From Plantago ovata (lineage: Eukaryota; Streptophyta; Magnoliopsida; Lamiales; Plantaginaceae): a DNA stretch of 64,000 bases. Within the stretch, counting starts at the first letter, position 1, and every line of letters begins with the position of its first letter. The notes under the pieces were generated by a model. That model was not told the origin of the DNA. It searched no databases and saw nothing but the letters and a program-made list of their open reading frames with translations. This document shows, one piece after another, positions 54,324-64,000 of this stretch. The DNA lies in the NCBI GenBank assembly GCA_028274465.1, contig CM051458.1, positions 57,153,253-57,217,252 of the forward strand, given 5' to 3'. Position numbers and translations under genes: made by a program.

Positions 54324-57300
54324 TTTTTGGTTTAGGTTGTTTAGAAGAAGTGTTTATATTAAAGGTGGAAAAAAAAGGTGGAAAAAATGGAGTGAAAGGA
54401 GAGTTTTGGTATATTAACTAGGTTTTTTGGTTCTACCACGTTCACTCAACTCACTCACTTATCACTAAAGAGTCAAGTGAATGGTGAGTGTGTGTTTTGT
54501 TTTGATATACTACTGGCTTGTATTTTGGATTACTATTTCTCACCGACACCATTACAGATTCTTCTATTATTATTGGATTTAAGTTGTAATTATGAAACCC
54601 TAATTTGGATATTAATTAGTTGTTTCAATTATTACGCTACCCTACACTAGGTCCAGATTTACTATGAACCATCGTGTGAGCTATACTGTTTGCCCCTATA
54701 ATAGCTTGACACGTGGCTTAAATTAAAAATCGAAATAAAGTAGAAATTGGTGAAAGAAAAAAAAAAAAAGAGAGAAAACTAATAAACAAAAGGCCCCAAG
54801 AATATCGTCTTCTTCCTCAATCTTCAGTGTCAGCGAGTCGATATCGTCAAATAGTGCAGCGAGTCATCATATTCTTTTTCTTCTCTCTTCAGTTGGGTCA
54901 CTATGATAACTTCTTAATTATGTTTCTCCACCCAATGTTCACCATCTTATAAACGATGAGTATGACGATTGACCGGGCCTAATTATGAGCTTCCCTCTGC
55001 AATTAGTTACATTAGTTTATTTCTTCCAATCTTTCTGGGTTTCTACAGATTTGCCTTGACATTTAGGTATGGCAATACCCAGTAATTGCTTAATTAGTTG
55101 ATTCAAGTATGTAGACTTGCGTTCAAACATGGCAAATTAACAATGAAAACAAAATACGGGTGAGATCTTCAAGATCTCATAGTACGTCGTCGCCGGCGGT
55201 GATGAGTAAGTAGAGTAGAAGACGATTTCTGGGCGTTTTTTTTTTTTTTTTTTATATTTCCAACTTGCCTTTTGTTATGTTTACTGAAAAAGAATTTGAA
55301 GGTTTGTATACTTGGCCACGTGTCAAGTTATTATAGGAGCAAACAGTATAGCTCACACAATGGCTCACAGTAAACCTCAAAACCGACACTATTCGTCTTA
55401 CAAGAAAAATATACCCCATGCAATGTTTGATTTGTATAAAAAAAATGTTTCAATTTCTAATTCATTAAATTTATTACTACAGTTTATTTTTTTCAAATTC
55501 ATTTAGTTGTTTTTATTACAAATAAGTTAAATTCAGTTTATATTCATTAAATTCATTTTAATGTTCTGTTTGATTCAACTGAAAAATATAAAAAATGACT
55601 GTATGAAATTTCTCAACGTTCGTATGAGTAATTAAGGATAAAACAGTAAAAATTATTTATAACTATATCGATTTAAATAATTACGTCTCAATCAGTAAAA
55701 TTGGTACACTCAATACATCTTTATTAGTGAGATGTTGACCTGATGTATCTGTTCAATAATAATGCATTTCTAATTGTGAGAACAATTATAACTCCACGTG
55801 TAGGTTGGATATTTTCTCTTTGATTAATATTCTAATTCCAATATGTTGCGGAATGAAATTACCAGTTTGCAAAACTAGATAATTCACTCTGTTCTAACAT
55901 ATTTTTTTTTCTTTTTTACTAAACACATCTCATATATAATTAGGAATTGTGGAAAATACAACATAGTTATCGGGTATTATGTCACCTTCCATCCGATAAT
56001 AGACTCTAAATTTGTCATTTTAGATTAACTTGTCCATTCATGGTGGACAAATATTCCAAACTAACTTACTAAATAATCCCACTCTGTTCTATGTTATTAG
56101 TGGAGCAAAGGAAGCATACATAGCAGGTTTTTTTTTCTTTAAGAATTTTCATTTCTATCCGCTTTGGCAATTAATATGTAGTTTTAGTTTGCTTGTTTAA
56201 TTTTGTTCTTTGGCCCTCAGGTTTAGATTATTTTGGGTTTCAACCTGTGGTCTTTTCTCGAGTTAAGTGAGGTATATCATATGTATTGGACTAGTTTGTG
56301 AGTGGTTTATTCCCCATTGGAGTCCATTACCTTTCGTTTTATCGCTTATTTTCTTATACTAGCAACGAAAGGTATTCAACTCCAACGGACCTTGCTAGTA
56401 AGGTTGATATACTACACGAAAAGGGTGGTTAAGTTTCAGAATGGCCATAACGGATTGGTGGTTCGAACATGCTTTTATGCTTTTCTGGATTTCGGGTTAA
56501 GTTTTTCGGGTTGTTCTTTCTTTGGTGTGCATTGCTTATGCACTTTTTTGTATTATGTATTATTCCTCTTATTAATATATTTTTCCTTTAAAAAAGAAAA
56601 ATTAAGATGAGAATGGTTCTGAAAAAGTAGTCCATCTCGCACACCCAGTTAAGAATCCAAACCGTAGATATATTACACTACATTGGATACCGAGGTTGAT
56701 TATATAGTTTGAGTGCGGAAAATAGAAGGCGAGTAAAACTAACCCTAGCTTTTGAGCTGGATATATTTTTCACTTTGGTCTTTGGAATCTTGTGTTTGTA
56801 GAAGATACATAATTGTGGGGTTTGATGTTCCTTGGTTAATTAAACTTTGTTAATTACAAGAATGAATTTGGATTTTAGTCCATCCTTGTGGTGGGTGAAT
56901 ACTATATGTGCAGATTTGCTTGATCAAAGAGTTTGCATATAATATATCTTTCCAATATTACCATGAAAGGCGCATGATAAACAGAGTATGTCATTAGTAC
57001 TAATTGTTAAGCACAAGAAACAGATAATCATATATTTAATTTAATGCTGCAGAAAGTGACATTGATACCGTTTGCTCTGCTACATGTTTATTTTATTTCG
57101 ACCAAACCTATCATGTTCTTCCAGCTAGTAGTACTACTACTATTTCACTAGTAGTACTACTACTATTTCATAATCTATTTTGTTTAAGTTGTTAATTAAT
57201 TATTGGATGATAAGATGAGACAGAGATGCTTCTTACCACACAATCATTAACAATTCACTGTTCACATCCCATTTGGCCCAAGTGATCAAGAATTAGTGAT

Positions 57301-57648
57301 AGACCGATAGATATGTATAAATGTGTTTTGATGATAGTATGTTTTTTAATGGGCAAATTTATTAATCAGAAAAGAACAACACAAAGAAACAAACAAGAGT
57401 GTGCATTTCTAATGCACACAAAATCTCATACCAAGGACATGACCCGAAACCAAAAGGAGCATAAAAACATGTTTGTACCACAAACCCGTTATGACCGTTG
57501 CGGAATTAAACCACCCCCATCGTCTAGTATATCAACTTACAAGCAAGAAGCCAATAGTGGGGGGGGGGGGGGGGTGACGAAATGACAATCCAAATCTAGT
57601 TGAGTCTAACGGAGAGGAATACCTTTCGTTGCAAGTTTAAATAACTTA
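54324..57648. other. Intergenic DNA upstream of the GT34 gene
   Basis: Contains the GT34 5' flank, a TIR element (54658-55374), a 23-bp perfect tandem duplication (57125-57147 and 57148-57170) and a G homopolymer near 57558. ORFs at 56302-56610 and 57313-57585 resemble nothing I recognise and are probably chance. Confidence 0.5.
54658..55374. mobile_element. Non-autonomous DNA element with ~60-bp terminal inverted repeats
   Basis: Left 54658-54717 and the complement of 55315-55374 match at 55 of 60 positions (core GTGTGAGCTATACTGTTTG and CTTGACACGTGGC). The 717-bp interior has no ORF. No 8-9-bp target duplication is obvious; a TA duplication is possible (TTTA/TAAA at the ends). The superfamily is unresolved. 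Confidence 0.7.
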
Positions 57649-59734
57649 CACTACAAGAGAAACGCAGTTTAGTGACGCTCTCATGCGTCACTAAACTGCT
57701 CCCCATGGGTCGCTAAACGCATTAGCGACGCATAGAAAATGCGTCGCTAAACGCTTGGTCGCTAAATGGCGAGGCGACTCATGGGGTCATGCGTCGCTAA
57801 TTTAGCGACCATTCTATGGGTCGCTAAATTAGCGACCCATTTTTGTATTAGCGACCCATAGACCCATGCGTCGCTAAATCGGTCATTTCTGAAATTTTTT
57901 ATTAAAAATAAATTCTTCTCTCTACTCCACCTTGTGTTTCCTAGGTTTCGAACCTAGGACATCTTTACCCAACACCCTTATCGCTCGACTACCAATACTT
58001 GTGATAATTCTTGTATAAGTTCTAGATAATATATAGTTGTTGCTCTTCATAGTCACTTCCATATGTTTATATTTATAAACCGTTTATATATTCATACGGT
58101 TTGAGATATCTCAATTACTAAGTGGACTATCTAAGGAATAGGTCACTAAATTTTAATTTTTTTTATTTATTTCTTAACGGTTGAGTTACTTAGACACTAA
58201 TAGTTTATTTTTGAACGGTTGGGGTTACTTAGTTACGGACTTCAGTTTTAGTGTTATTTTATATTCTTTGTGCACTCCTTATTTCTTAAGTGTTTTTTTT
58301 CTTTTAGTTTTGTAGAATAGTGTCACGTTTTGATGTTTTTCATGTTTCAAGCACTTAGGTACGAAACTGTGATTTTGAGCTTAAAACGCTGCAAAGTGAT
58401 CTTGTTGAAGTTTCTCGATCTCCATGGACATGTTCGTGAGTGACCGTAGTTCGATTTAAGCCAATAATTTTATTTGGGAAAAACTTAGACTTACCTTAGA
58501 AGCACATATTCAGAAGTTCGAATAAAGGTTTTGGAGTCGTTCAAGTGTGCAAGATTAGTGCAGTCTAGCCATTTCATCCATAACTCCTTCATACGATATT
58601 GAATCAACCTCAAATCAACGTCCACGCGTATATAACTCAACGAGGTATCCAACGGTAGATTATGCGCACCACTCCGATAACAGATGAGCCCTATAACTCC
58701 AGTTGAATGTGAGGAGACCCACTTGAAAATTATGCAGTTTTTGCGACCCATAGCCCATGCGTCGCTAATTAGCGACCCTTGAGCTTTGGTCGCTAAATTA
58801 GCGACGCATAGTTATGCGTCGCTAATTTTAGCGACGCATGGGCTATGGCAGGGGCGGGCCCACGTTGGCGCAAGGGGCAGCATTTGCTGCCCCTCGATTT
58901 TTTACGTGAATTATCTATTATACCCATAGTAACAAAATAAAAGAATATATATTTTGTGCATGTAAAAAGAATACTTTTTCTACTGCAGCGCAAGTGGTTA
59001 ACAGAGCTCGCTCAAAGTCATTCTCCTGGTCAAGTGTTCGAATGCTATGGCCTCCACCCATCATCTTTCTTTTTTATTTATTTATTTGTTTTCATAATGA
59101 TCATGTCTGTGTTCCTTTTTATTTGTCTAACATTGTTTTGATGATAAATTTTTTTTTATAATTCTAAATTATATTAAAGTGTTTTTTTCAATAAAATTAG
59201 ATTTTGAAAATATATCGTATTTAAAGCGAATAGTTTAGTCTTTTACTTCAAAGAATTTTGCCCCCGACTAAATTTATTTATTTTGTTTTGTTAATAAAAT
59301 CCTCTCAATATTAATATAAGTTAATTATGTCTATTTTTACTGTTTTCATAATAAACATATCTGTGTTCCTTTTTATTTATGTCTAACATTTTTTTTATGA
59401 TAATTTTTTTAATAATTCTAAATTATATTAAAGTGTTAATTTTTTTTAAAAAAAACTAGAATTTGAAAATACGTCGTATTTAAAGCGGATAGTGTAGTCT
59501 TTTAGTTCAAAGAGTTTTGCTCCCCCTGACTAAAATTCCTGCGTTCGCCACTGGGCTATGGGTCGCTAAAATTAGCGACGCATAACCATGCGTCGCTAAT
59601 TTAGCGAACCTTGAGCTTTGGTTGCTAAAATTAGCGACGAAATTAGCGACGCATGGGCTATGGGTTGCTAAAATTAGCGACGCATGGTTATGCATCGCTA
59701 ATTTACGTCACTAGTTTCTGTTTTTCTTGTAGTG
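57649..59734. mobile_element. Non-autonomous CACTA element
   Basis: Termini CACTACAAGAGAAACG (57649) and the complement CACTACAAGAAAAACAG (59734) are CACTA/En-Spm ends. They are flanked by the 3-bp duplication TTA (57646-57648 and 59735-59737). Subterminal zones are packed with GCGACGCAT/TAGCGACC units in both orientations (57670-57890, 58740-58848, 59554-59705). No transposase ORF. 2086 bp, including the nested hAT of 705 bp. Confidence 0.9.
58849..59553. mobile_element. hAT element nested in the CACTA element
   Basis: 705 bp with ends CAGGGGCGGGCCCACG and the complement CAGTGGCGAACGCAGG. It is flanked by the exact 8-bp duplication GGCTATGG (58841-58848 and 59554-59561). An 8-bp duplication with CAGGGGCGG-type ends is diagnostic of hAT (dTph1-like). 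No transposase. It contains a tRNA-like stretch at about 58985-59050. Confidence 0.92.
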
Positions 59735-59737
59735 TTA

Positions 59738-60171
59738 GCAAGAAAACGAAAAGTGATGACCTTTGTTAGGAAACGAACCAATCGCAAGAGTGAAGAGGAT
59801 ACATGATACAACCCAACGGCCAGGACAGGAACTTAGTCAAGACTTGAACAAACTAACAACCTTCTAGACAAAACAAAAAAGAGAGCAAAGCAATAAATGA
59901 AAGACATCATCAAGAGACCGCCCGGCAAGTGAAGCAGAGTAACCAGTCAGTCACTGTGCCTTCTAGATGTAAAGGTTGATATGAAAATCACACACTTGTG
60001 GTGACTTCATTTCTCATATTTAAAGTACAAGAAGAATCTGTACACAATAATTACAATACTAAGTCATCCTATGATTTAGCCTATCATATCTTTACAGAAG
60101 GAAATATAATCACAAGTAATCACTATGATATATTAGTGAGGATATGAGAGGATTCTGAGATACCCTCAACA
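59738..60171 (-). repeat. 3' LTR of copia element 4 (inner end certain only)
   Basis: On the minus strand TGTTGAGGGTATCTC begins at 60171, directly after a G-rich PPT (60172-60185, C run on plus). The other LTR end lies somewhere between about 59740 and 59970 and I cannot fix it; the second LTR is not in the window. Confidence 0.5.
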
Positions 60172-61570
60172 CCCCCCCCCCCCCTCAAGCTTAGCGTGGG
60201 GTTTGGACAAACGCGTAGCTTGGACCGGAAGAGTGTAAAAGGTTGTTTGGATAAACTCTTTGTAAATACATCAACAACATTTAAATTGGATGGAACATAC
60301 TTTGTAACTAGCTTGCTGGATGCGACTAACTCTCGAGTGAAGTGGTAGTCCAGTTCGATGTGTCTTGCCCGCTTATGAAAAACTGGATTTTCCGTAAGGA
60401 ATACAACCCCTTTCTTATCACACAACAGCGTAGGAGTGGCGGGAGGCCGAACCCGTAAGTCAGAAAGGAGGTGAGTGAGCCATACTGTAATACCCCGCAT
60501 CCCACATCGCTTAAGAGTGAGTGGAATAAAGGGTATATATGTTAGACCACCACTCTCACATGGTATGAGGCCTTTTGGGTGATTCCAAAAGCAAATCCGT
60601 GCGGACTCAGGCCCAAAGCGGACAATATCATATTGTTGGGATGTGTGTGGGTCCGTCCAGGAGTAACCACGCCGCCCGGATTGGTCGGGTCGTTACACAT
60701 ACCACATCAGCATCTGCATTTGCTAATGCACGGTATCCTGATTCGCAACTTGACCGAGAAACTGTAGGTTGTTTCTTAGAACTCCATAACACAAGATTGG
60801 AACCCAAAAAGGCACAATAGCCAGAGACAGAACTGCGAGAATCAGGACAAGCGGCCCAATCAGCATCCGAATAAGCAAGTAAATGTGGAGCTGTGCTACG
60901 AGTAAATTTTAAACCGAAACTGTAAGTTCCCTCAAAATGCTCAACAATAGGAGATTGAAGATACTGACTTACAATATTTACTGCGAAGGCAATGTCCCGT
61001 CTTGTGATTGTGAGATATTGGAGACCACCAACCAAGGAACGATATAATGTAGGATCATCAAAGGGAGAACCATCAACACAAAGATGTTTCCCAACGACCA
61101 TTGGAGTAGAAACAGGGTTGCTGTCATTTAATTTTGCACGAAGAAGAATATTGTGGGCGTACTTACTTTGACTCAGCAGCAAGCCATCATCAGTATATGA
61201 AGCCTCCAATCCAAGAAAATAACCCAACCTAAGGTCTTTGATAGAGAATGCGTCATGTAAACAACGAATAAACTGATTAATCAGGGAAGCATCATTCCCA
61301 GTAAGGATTATGTCGTCTACATATATGAGCAGATATAGAAGAGTATTTCCATGACAAAAGACAAACAATGAAGTATTTGCCTTGCTACATACAAATCCAT
61401 GTTCAAGCAAAAATCCACTAAGACGTTGAAACCAAGCGCGCGGAGCTTGCTTTAATCCATACAACGCCTTTTGTAAACAACAACATGATTAGGGAATCTG
61501 TTGTCAACATACCCCGGAGGTTGCTCCATATAAATAGTTTCAGAAATCAACCCATTCAAAAACGCATTTT
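60123..61570 (-). pseudogene. RT and RNase H of copia element 4
   Basis: The frame 61464-60628 carries [15 protein letters not shown], the YVDD box in LLIYVDDIILTGND, KDLRLGYFLGLE, and RNase H LLAYSDADWAACPDSRSSVSGYCAFLG with SRSSCESGYRAL. It is then broken by the inserted solo LTR. The frame resumes at about 60480 with WLTHLLSDL, NPVFHKRARHIELDYHFTREL and VDVFTKSL. In canonical RNase H the second catalytic residue is in STxEAEY-type sequence; here it reads CESGYRAL. Confidence 0.85.
60486..60697 (+). repeat. Solo LTR (TRIM-like) inside RNase H of copia element 4
   Basis: 212 bp, TGTAATACCCCGC ... GTCGTTACA-type TG...CA ends, flanked by the exact 5-bp duplication CATAC (60481-60485 and 60698-60702). 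A TATA-like GGTATATATG lies near 60531. Segments ATCCCACATCG, GGCCTTTTGGG and CAAAGCGGACAATATCAT recall LTRs of plant TRIM elements. It splits the RNase H reading frame exactly at the duplication. Confidence 0.85.
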
Positions 61571-62550
61571 TAACATCTAAGATGTAAAGGCCAAGATCGC
61601 ATCACAACGAGAGATAAAACAACACGTACCGTGGAAGCCTTTACAACTGGACTGAAGGTAGTAGTAAAGTCAAGCCCAGGAATTTGAGAGAATCTTTGAG
61701 CAACCAACCGCGCTTTGAACCGATCCACTGAACCATCTGATTTGTACTTGGTGCGAAACACCCATTTGGAGACAACCAGATTTGAGTTTGGTGGACGTGG
61801 GACTAATTTCCAAGTCTCATTTTGGTGCAAGGCTTGAATTTCCTCGTCCATAGCAGCGAGCCATTCAGGGTGCTTTGCCTCCGAAAGAAAGCCTTTAGGT
61901 TCCTTAGAAGTTAACAAGGCAGAAAGAAGGATCGAATGTTGAAATTCAGTTATGAGACCTGGATGCTTGATTTTAAAAACTCCTTGTGAGCCACGAGTTG
62001 TCATAGTGTGGGTGGGAACATGAGATTTTACCTTTTTAGCCAGGTGAGGTGGTGGTGGTGGCATAGAACTGGGAGAAGATGGTGAATTGGAGGACGGTGG
62101 TGCTGGTGATAGTGGAGCAGTAGACGGTGGTGATGATGGAGCAGTGTACGGTGGTGATGGTGGCGCAGTGGGTGGAGAGGAAGGTGGCGTGGGAAGAGTT
62201 TGGTTGAGAGTGGAGTTGGGTGGTGAAGGCGGTGTAGGGAAGAAGATAGAGTCATTATTTGTCTGTGGATCTGGAAAAATTTGTGTGGTTGTATGATTTG
62301 GGCTAGAAGTAGGTGGACCATTGGTGCAAGCGATGCAAGGCCCAATAGATAGAGTTTTGTAAATTGGAGCAGAAGGTGTTGGGCTTGGATGAGTGGGTTG
62401 TGAAGTTTTGCAGATAGGCTCAACAAAATAGGTGTAATCCAAGTTCACAGGATCAGACGATGATACTTGTCCAACAAGAGGGAAATAAAGCTCATAAAAA
62501 ATGGCATGCCGCACGATATATATATTCGAGACATAGTGGGATCCCAACAT
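61570..62550 (-). pseudogene. Integrase C-terminus, linker and RT N-terminus, copia element 4
   Basis: 326 open codons. A long P/S/T-rich linker (about 62050-62400) is followed by the RT start: WLAAMDEEIQALHQNETWKLV, KWVFRTKYKSDG, and KARLVAQRFSQIPGLDFTTTFSPVVK. It overlaps the integrase frame around 62445-62550, where a frameshift lies. Confidence 0.8.
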
Positions 62551-63350
62551 TTAAATCCCTTGTGATGCACACTATAGCCGATAAATAAGCACGGTCGACT
62601 TCTGGGAGCCAACTTATGTGGTGCATAATCACGTAAATAGGGAAAAACTCTGCAACCAAAGGGACGAAATAAGTTGTAAGTTGGAGCAATGTTAAATAAA
62701 GTCTCATACGGTGATAGGTTATTGAGGACTGGGTTGGGCAAGTGATTTATAGTATAGATAGCGGTACTAAAGGCATCCGCCCAAAAGGTTGGAGGCATTT
62801 GAGATTGAAATAGCATAGATAACCCAGTTTCAACAACGTGTCGGTGTTTGCGCTCAACACCGCCATTTTGAGCAGGAGTATAAGGACAAGATATGAGATG
62901 GTGAATCCCATGCTCTTGCAAGTGGTCGCGGAAACCATGACTAAGGAACTCACCACCACCATCACTCTGGAACGACTTAATTTTAGTGGATAACTGATTT
63001 TCCACGAAACACTGAAACCGTTTAAAGACACTCAAAAATTCAGATTTAAGGTGAATTGGATAAAACCAAGAAAATCGTGAGTAATCATCAACAAATAGGA
63101 TGTAATAGCGAAATCCATCACGAGAAATAGATGGCGCAGGTCCCCAAACATCACAATGAATCAAGGCTAAGGGACTAGAAGCTCGATGCTCATTAATAGT
63201 GTATGGGAGTTTATGGCTTTTGGCCATTTGATAAGATGAGCAAACCTTAGGATTCGGCAGCAATGAAGAAACTGATAAATGGCCTTGTTTATTGAGAAGA
63301 GACACTGTACTAGTAGCAACATGCCATAGACGTGCATGCCAGAGTTCCAA
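62445..63350 (-). pseudogene. Integrase of copia element 4
   Basis: 301 codons. Pre-integrase HARLWH and CSSYQMAKSHK, then the core with Asp in LFVDDYSRFSWFYP, Asp in FQSDGGGEFLS and Glu in PAQNGGVERKHRH. FGCRVFPYLRDY and LFIGYSVHHKGFKCWDP follow. The usual NGVAER is NGGVER here, with the Glu retained. Confidence 0.85.
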
Positions 63351-63611
63351 AGATATATCCGTGAAGGCGTTTGTTTCTAATAGAGGCTAGAAGGGCAGTA
63401 TGGACCTGCTGCAAGACAGATAAACGTCCTTCACATTTCCCGTGGGCAACTGGGAGACCTGTTTTTCGATTATTAATAGTAAAAGAATCATGAGTGAAGA
63501 AAACATCTACCGGAAAGTCTTTTGTAAGCTGACTTATAGACAATAAATTCTTCGTAATATGTGGAACCACTAAACCATTGGACAAATCAAGAGCCGGTGT
63601 AATCGAATGCG
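63310..63611 (-). pseudogene. Pre-integrase fragment of copia element 4
   Basis: NGLVVPHITKNLLSISQLTKD and FTINNRKTGLPVAHGKCEGRL are typical of the region between protease and integrase in copia elements. It shifts frame into the integrase ORF near 63340 and is cut by the gap upstream. Confidence 0.75.
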
Positions 63612-63711
63612 NNNNNNNNNNNNNNNNNNNNNNNNNNNNNNNNNNNNNNNNNNNNNNNNNNNNNNNNNNNNNNNNNNNNNNNNNNNNNNNNNNNNNNNNN
63701 NNNNNNNNNNN
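63612..63711. other. Assembly gap (100 N)
   Basis: Exactly 100 N, joining copia element 4 to a gypsy-type gag. The two sides belong to different families. Confidence 0.95.
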
Positions 63712-63997
63712 TGCTTCGGAACCTCTTCTTCCAATATCCACCTCGATGATTCCTACCATCTTGCCCATAGCTAGCCTCCCCAAGTTCAGCAGCAAACACC
63801 TCTTCTTCTCCTGCTTCCACCCAATAAACCCCATCATTGGCCAAATCAGACCTACACATATGAGCCCCATGCCCATAGTTCTTGCACACCCTGCAAACTT
63901 CATTGGAAAGAGGCTGCCCCATCGAGCTCTTAAGAGCCTGCCTCATCTCATGGGCGAAGCCATCAAACCTATCCCCACTCACACCGTTCAACCGCAC
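63712..63997 (-). pseudogene. Gypsy-like Gag fragment (zinc knuckle region)
   Basis: It carries a CCHC knuckle, CRVCKNYGHGAHMC, then YWVEAGEEEVFAAELGEASYGQDGRNHRGGYW. It is clearly homologous to the gag of copy C (CRICKNYGHGAHMC, EASYGQDGRNPRGGFW). It continues past the window end and is cut by the gap. Confidence 0.8.
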
Positions 63998-64000
63998 CTC

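Larger units (their letters stand above)
60123..63611 (-). mobile_element. Ty1/copia element 4 (non-Sirevirus lineage), 3' part
   Basis: Minus-strand pre-integrase, integrase, RT and RNase H in copia order, then PPT and LTR. Its short LTR and integrase wording differ from the Sirevirus family. Gag and protease are lost in the gap at 63612. Frames are interrupted near 62515, 61570 and 61464, and by a solo LTR at 60486-60697. Confidence 0.85.

Noticed and set aside
54124..54417. Plus-strand ORF opposite GT34 exon 1
   Set aside because: It is antisense to a well-supported exon with correct splice borders; no homology recognised.
56302..56610. 102-codon hydrophobic ORF
   Set aside because: AT-rich, no recognisable motif, no flanking gene structure; probably chance.
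57558..57573. Long G run
   Set aside because: A homopolymer with no context; its length is unreliable.
62087..62296. Gly/Asp-rich plus-strand ORF
   Set aside because: It is the antisense of the Pro/Ser/Thr-rich linker of the copia element and has no independent support.
1..64000. CRISPR arrays, bacterial operons or ribosomal RNA genes
   Set aside because: No direct-repeat/spacer structure and no rRNA-like sequence. The content is plant nuclear.

Overview
This window is repeat-rich chromosomal DNA from a flowering plant, probably a eudicot. The evidence is plant-type Ty1/copia and Ty3/gypsy LTR retrotransposons, CACTA and hAT elements, GT-AG introns and a two-exon GT34 glycosyltransferase. 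The species cannot be fixed from sequence alone. There are three runs of exactly 100 N (16403-16502, 36442-36541, 63612-63711). They look like nominal scaffold joins, so order and orientation across them are not proven.

Layout. (1) 1-3935: 3' part of a plus-strand gypsy-like element (copy A) ending in a 1.17 kb LTR, next to a 5'-truncated env-position ORF of a Sirevirus-like copia element (3936-6639). (2) 6640-21293: Sirevirus-like copies, namely a minus 3' LTR plus PPT, a plus copy with 5' LTR, iMet PBS and gag-pol, a gap, then a minus copy with gag to integrase and its 5' LTR. All are broken by frameshifts. (3) 21294-26655: two minus gypsy-like copies, with B apparently inserted into D. (4) 26656-36441: a different segment with subterminal-type repeats at its left end and a large multi-exon minus-strand gene. 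The gene carries two Ulp1/C48-type domains whose exon lengths and phases repeat; the first has lost its catalytic Cys. (5) 36542-43182: gypsy-like copy C, with 5' LTR, PBS, gag, protease and then a separate leader/intron/ORF module, and no RT or integrase. (6) 43183-50776: a third Sirevirus-like copy (5' LTR, RT end/RNase H, two env-position ORFs) with a large internal deletion. (7) 50777-57648: single-copy-like DNA with the one ordinary host gene, a GT34 glycosyltransferase (52324-54323), plus small hAT, TIR and foldback elements. (8) 57649-59734: a CACTA element containing a hAT element, both with exact target duplications. (9) 59738-63611: a minus copia element of another lineage whose RNase H is split by a 212-bp solo LTR with a perfect 5-bp duplication. 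After the last gap comes a gypsy-like gag fragment.

How the parts fit together. Only the GT34 gene and possibly the double-Ulp1 gene look like functional units. The gypsy-like family (A-D) has gag and protease plus a plant-transposon-domain ORF, and must borrow RT and integrase. The Sirevirus-like family carries its own pol plus env-position ORFs, but every copy here is defective. Many breaks are single-base losses in homopolymers, so some may be consensus errors rather than biological decay.
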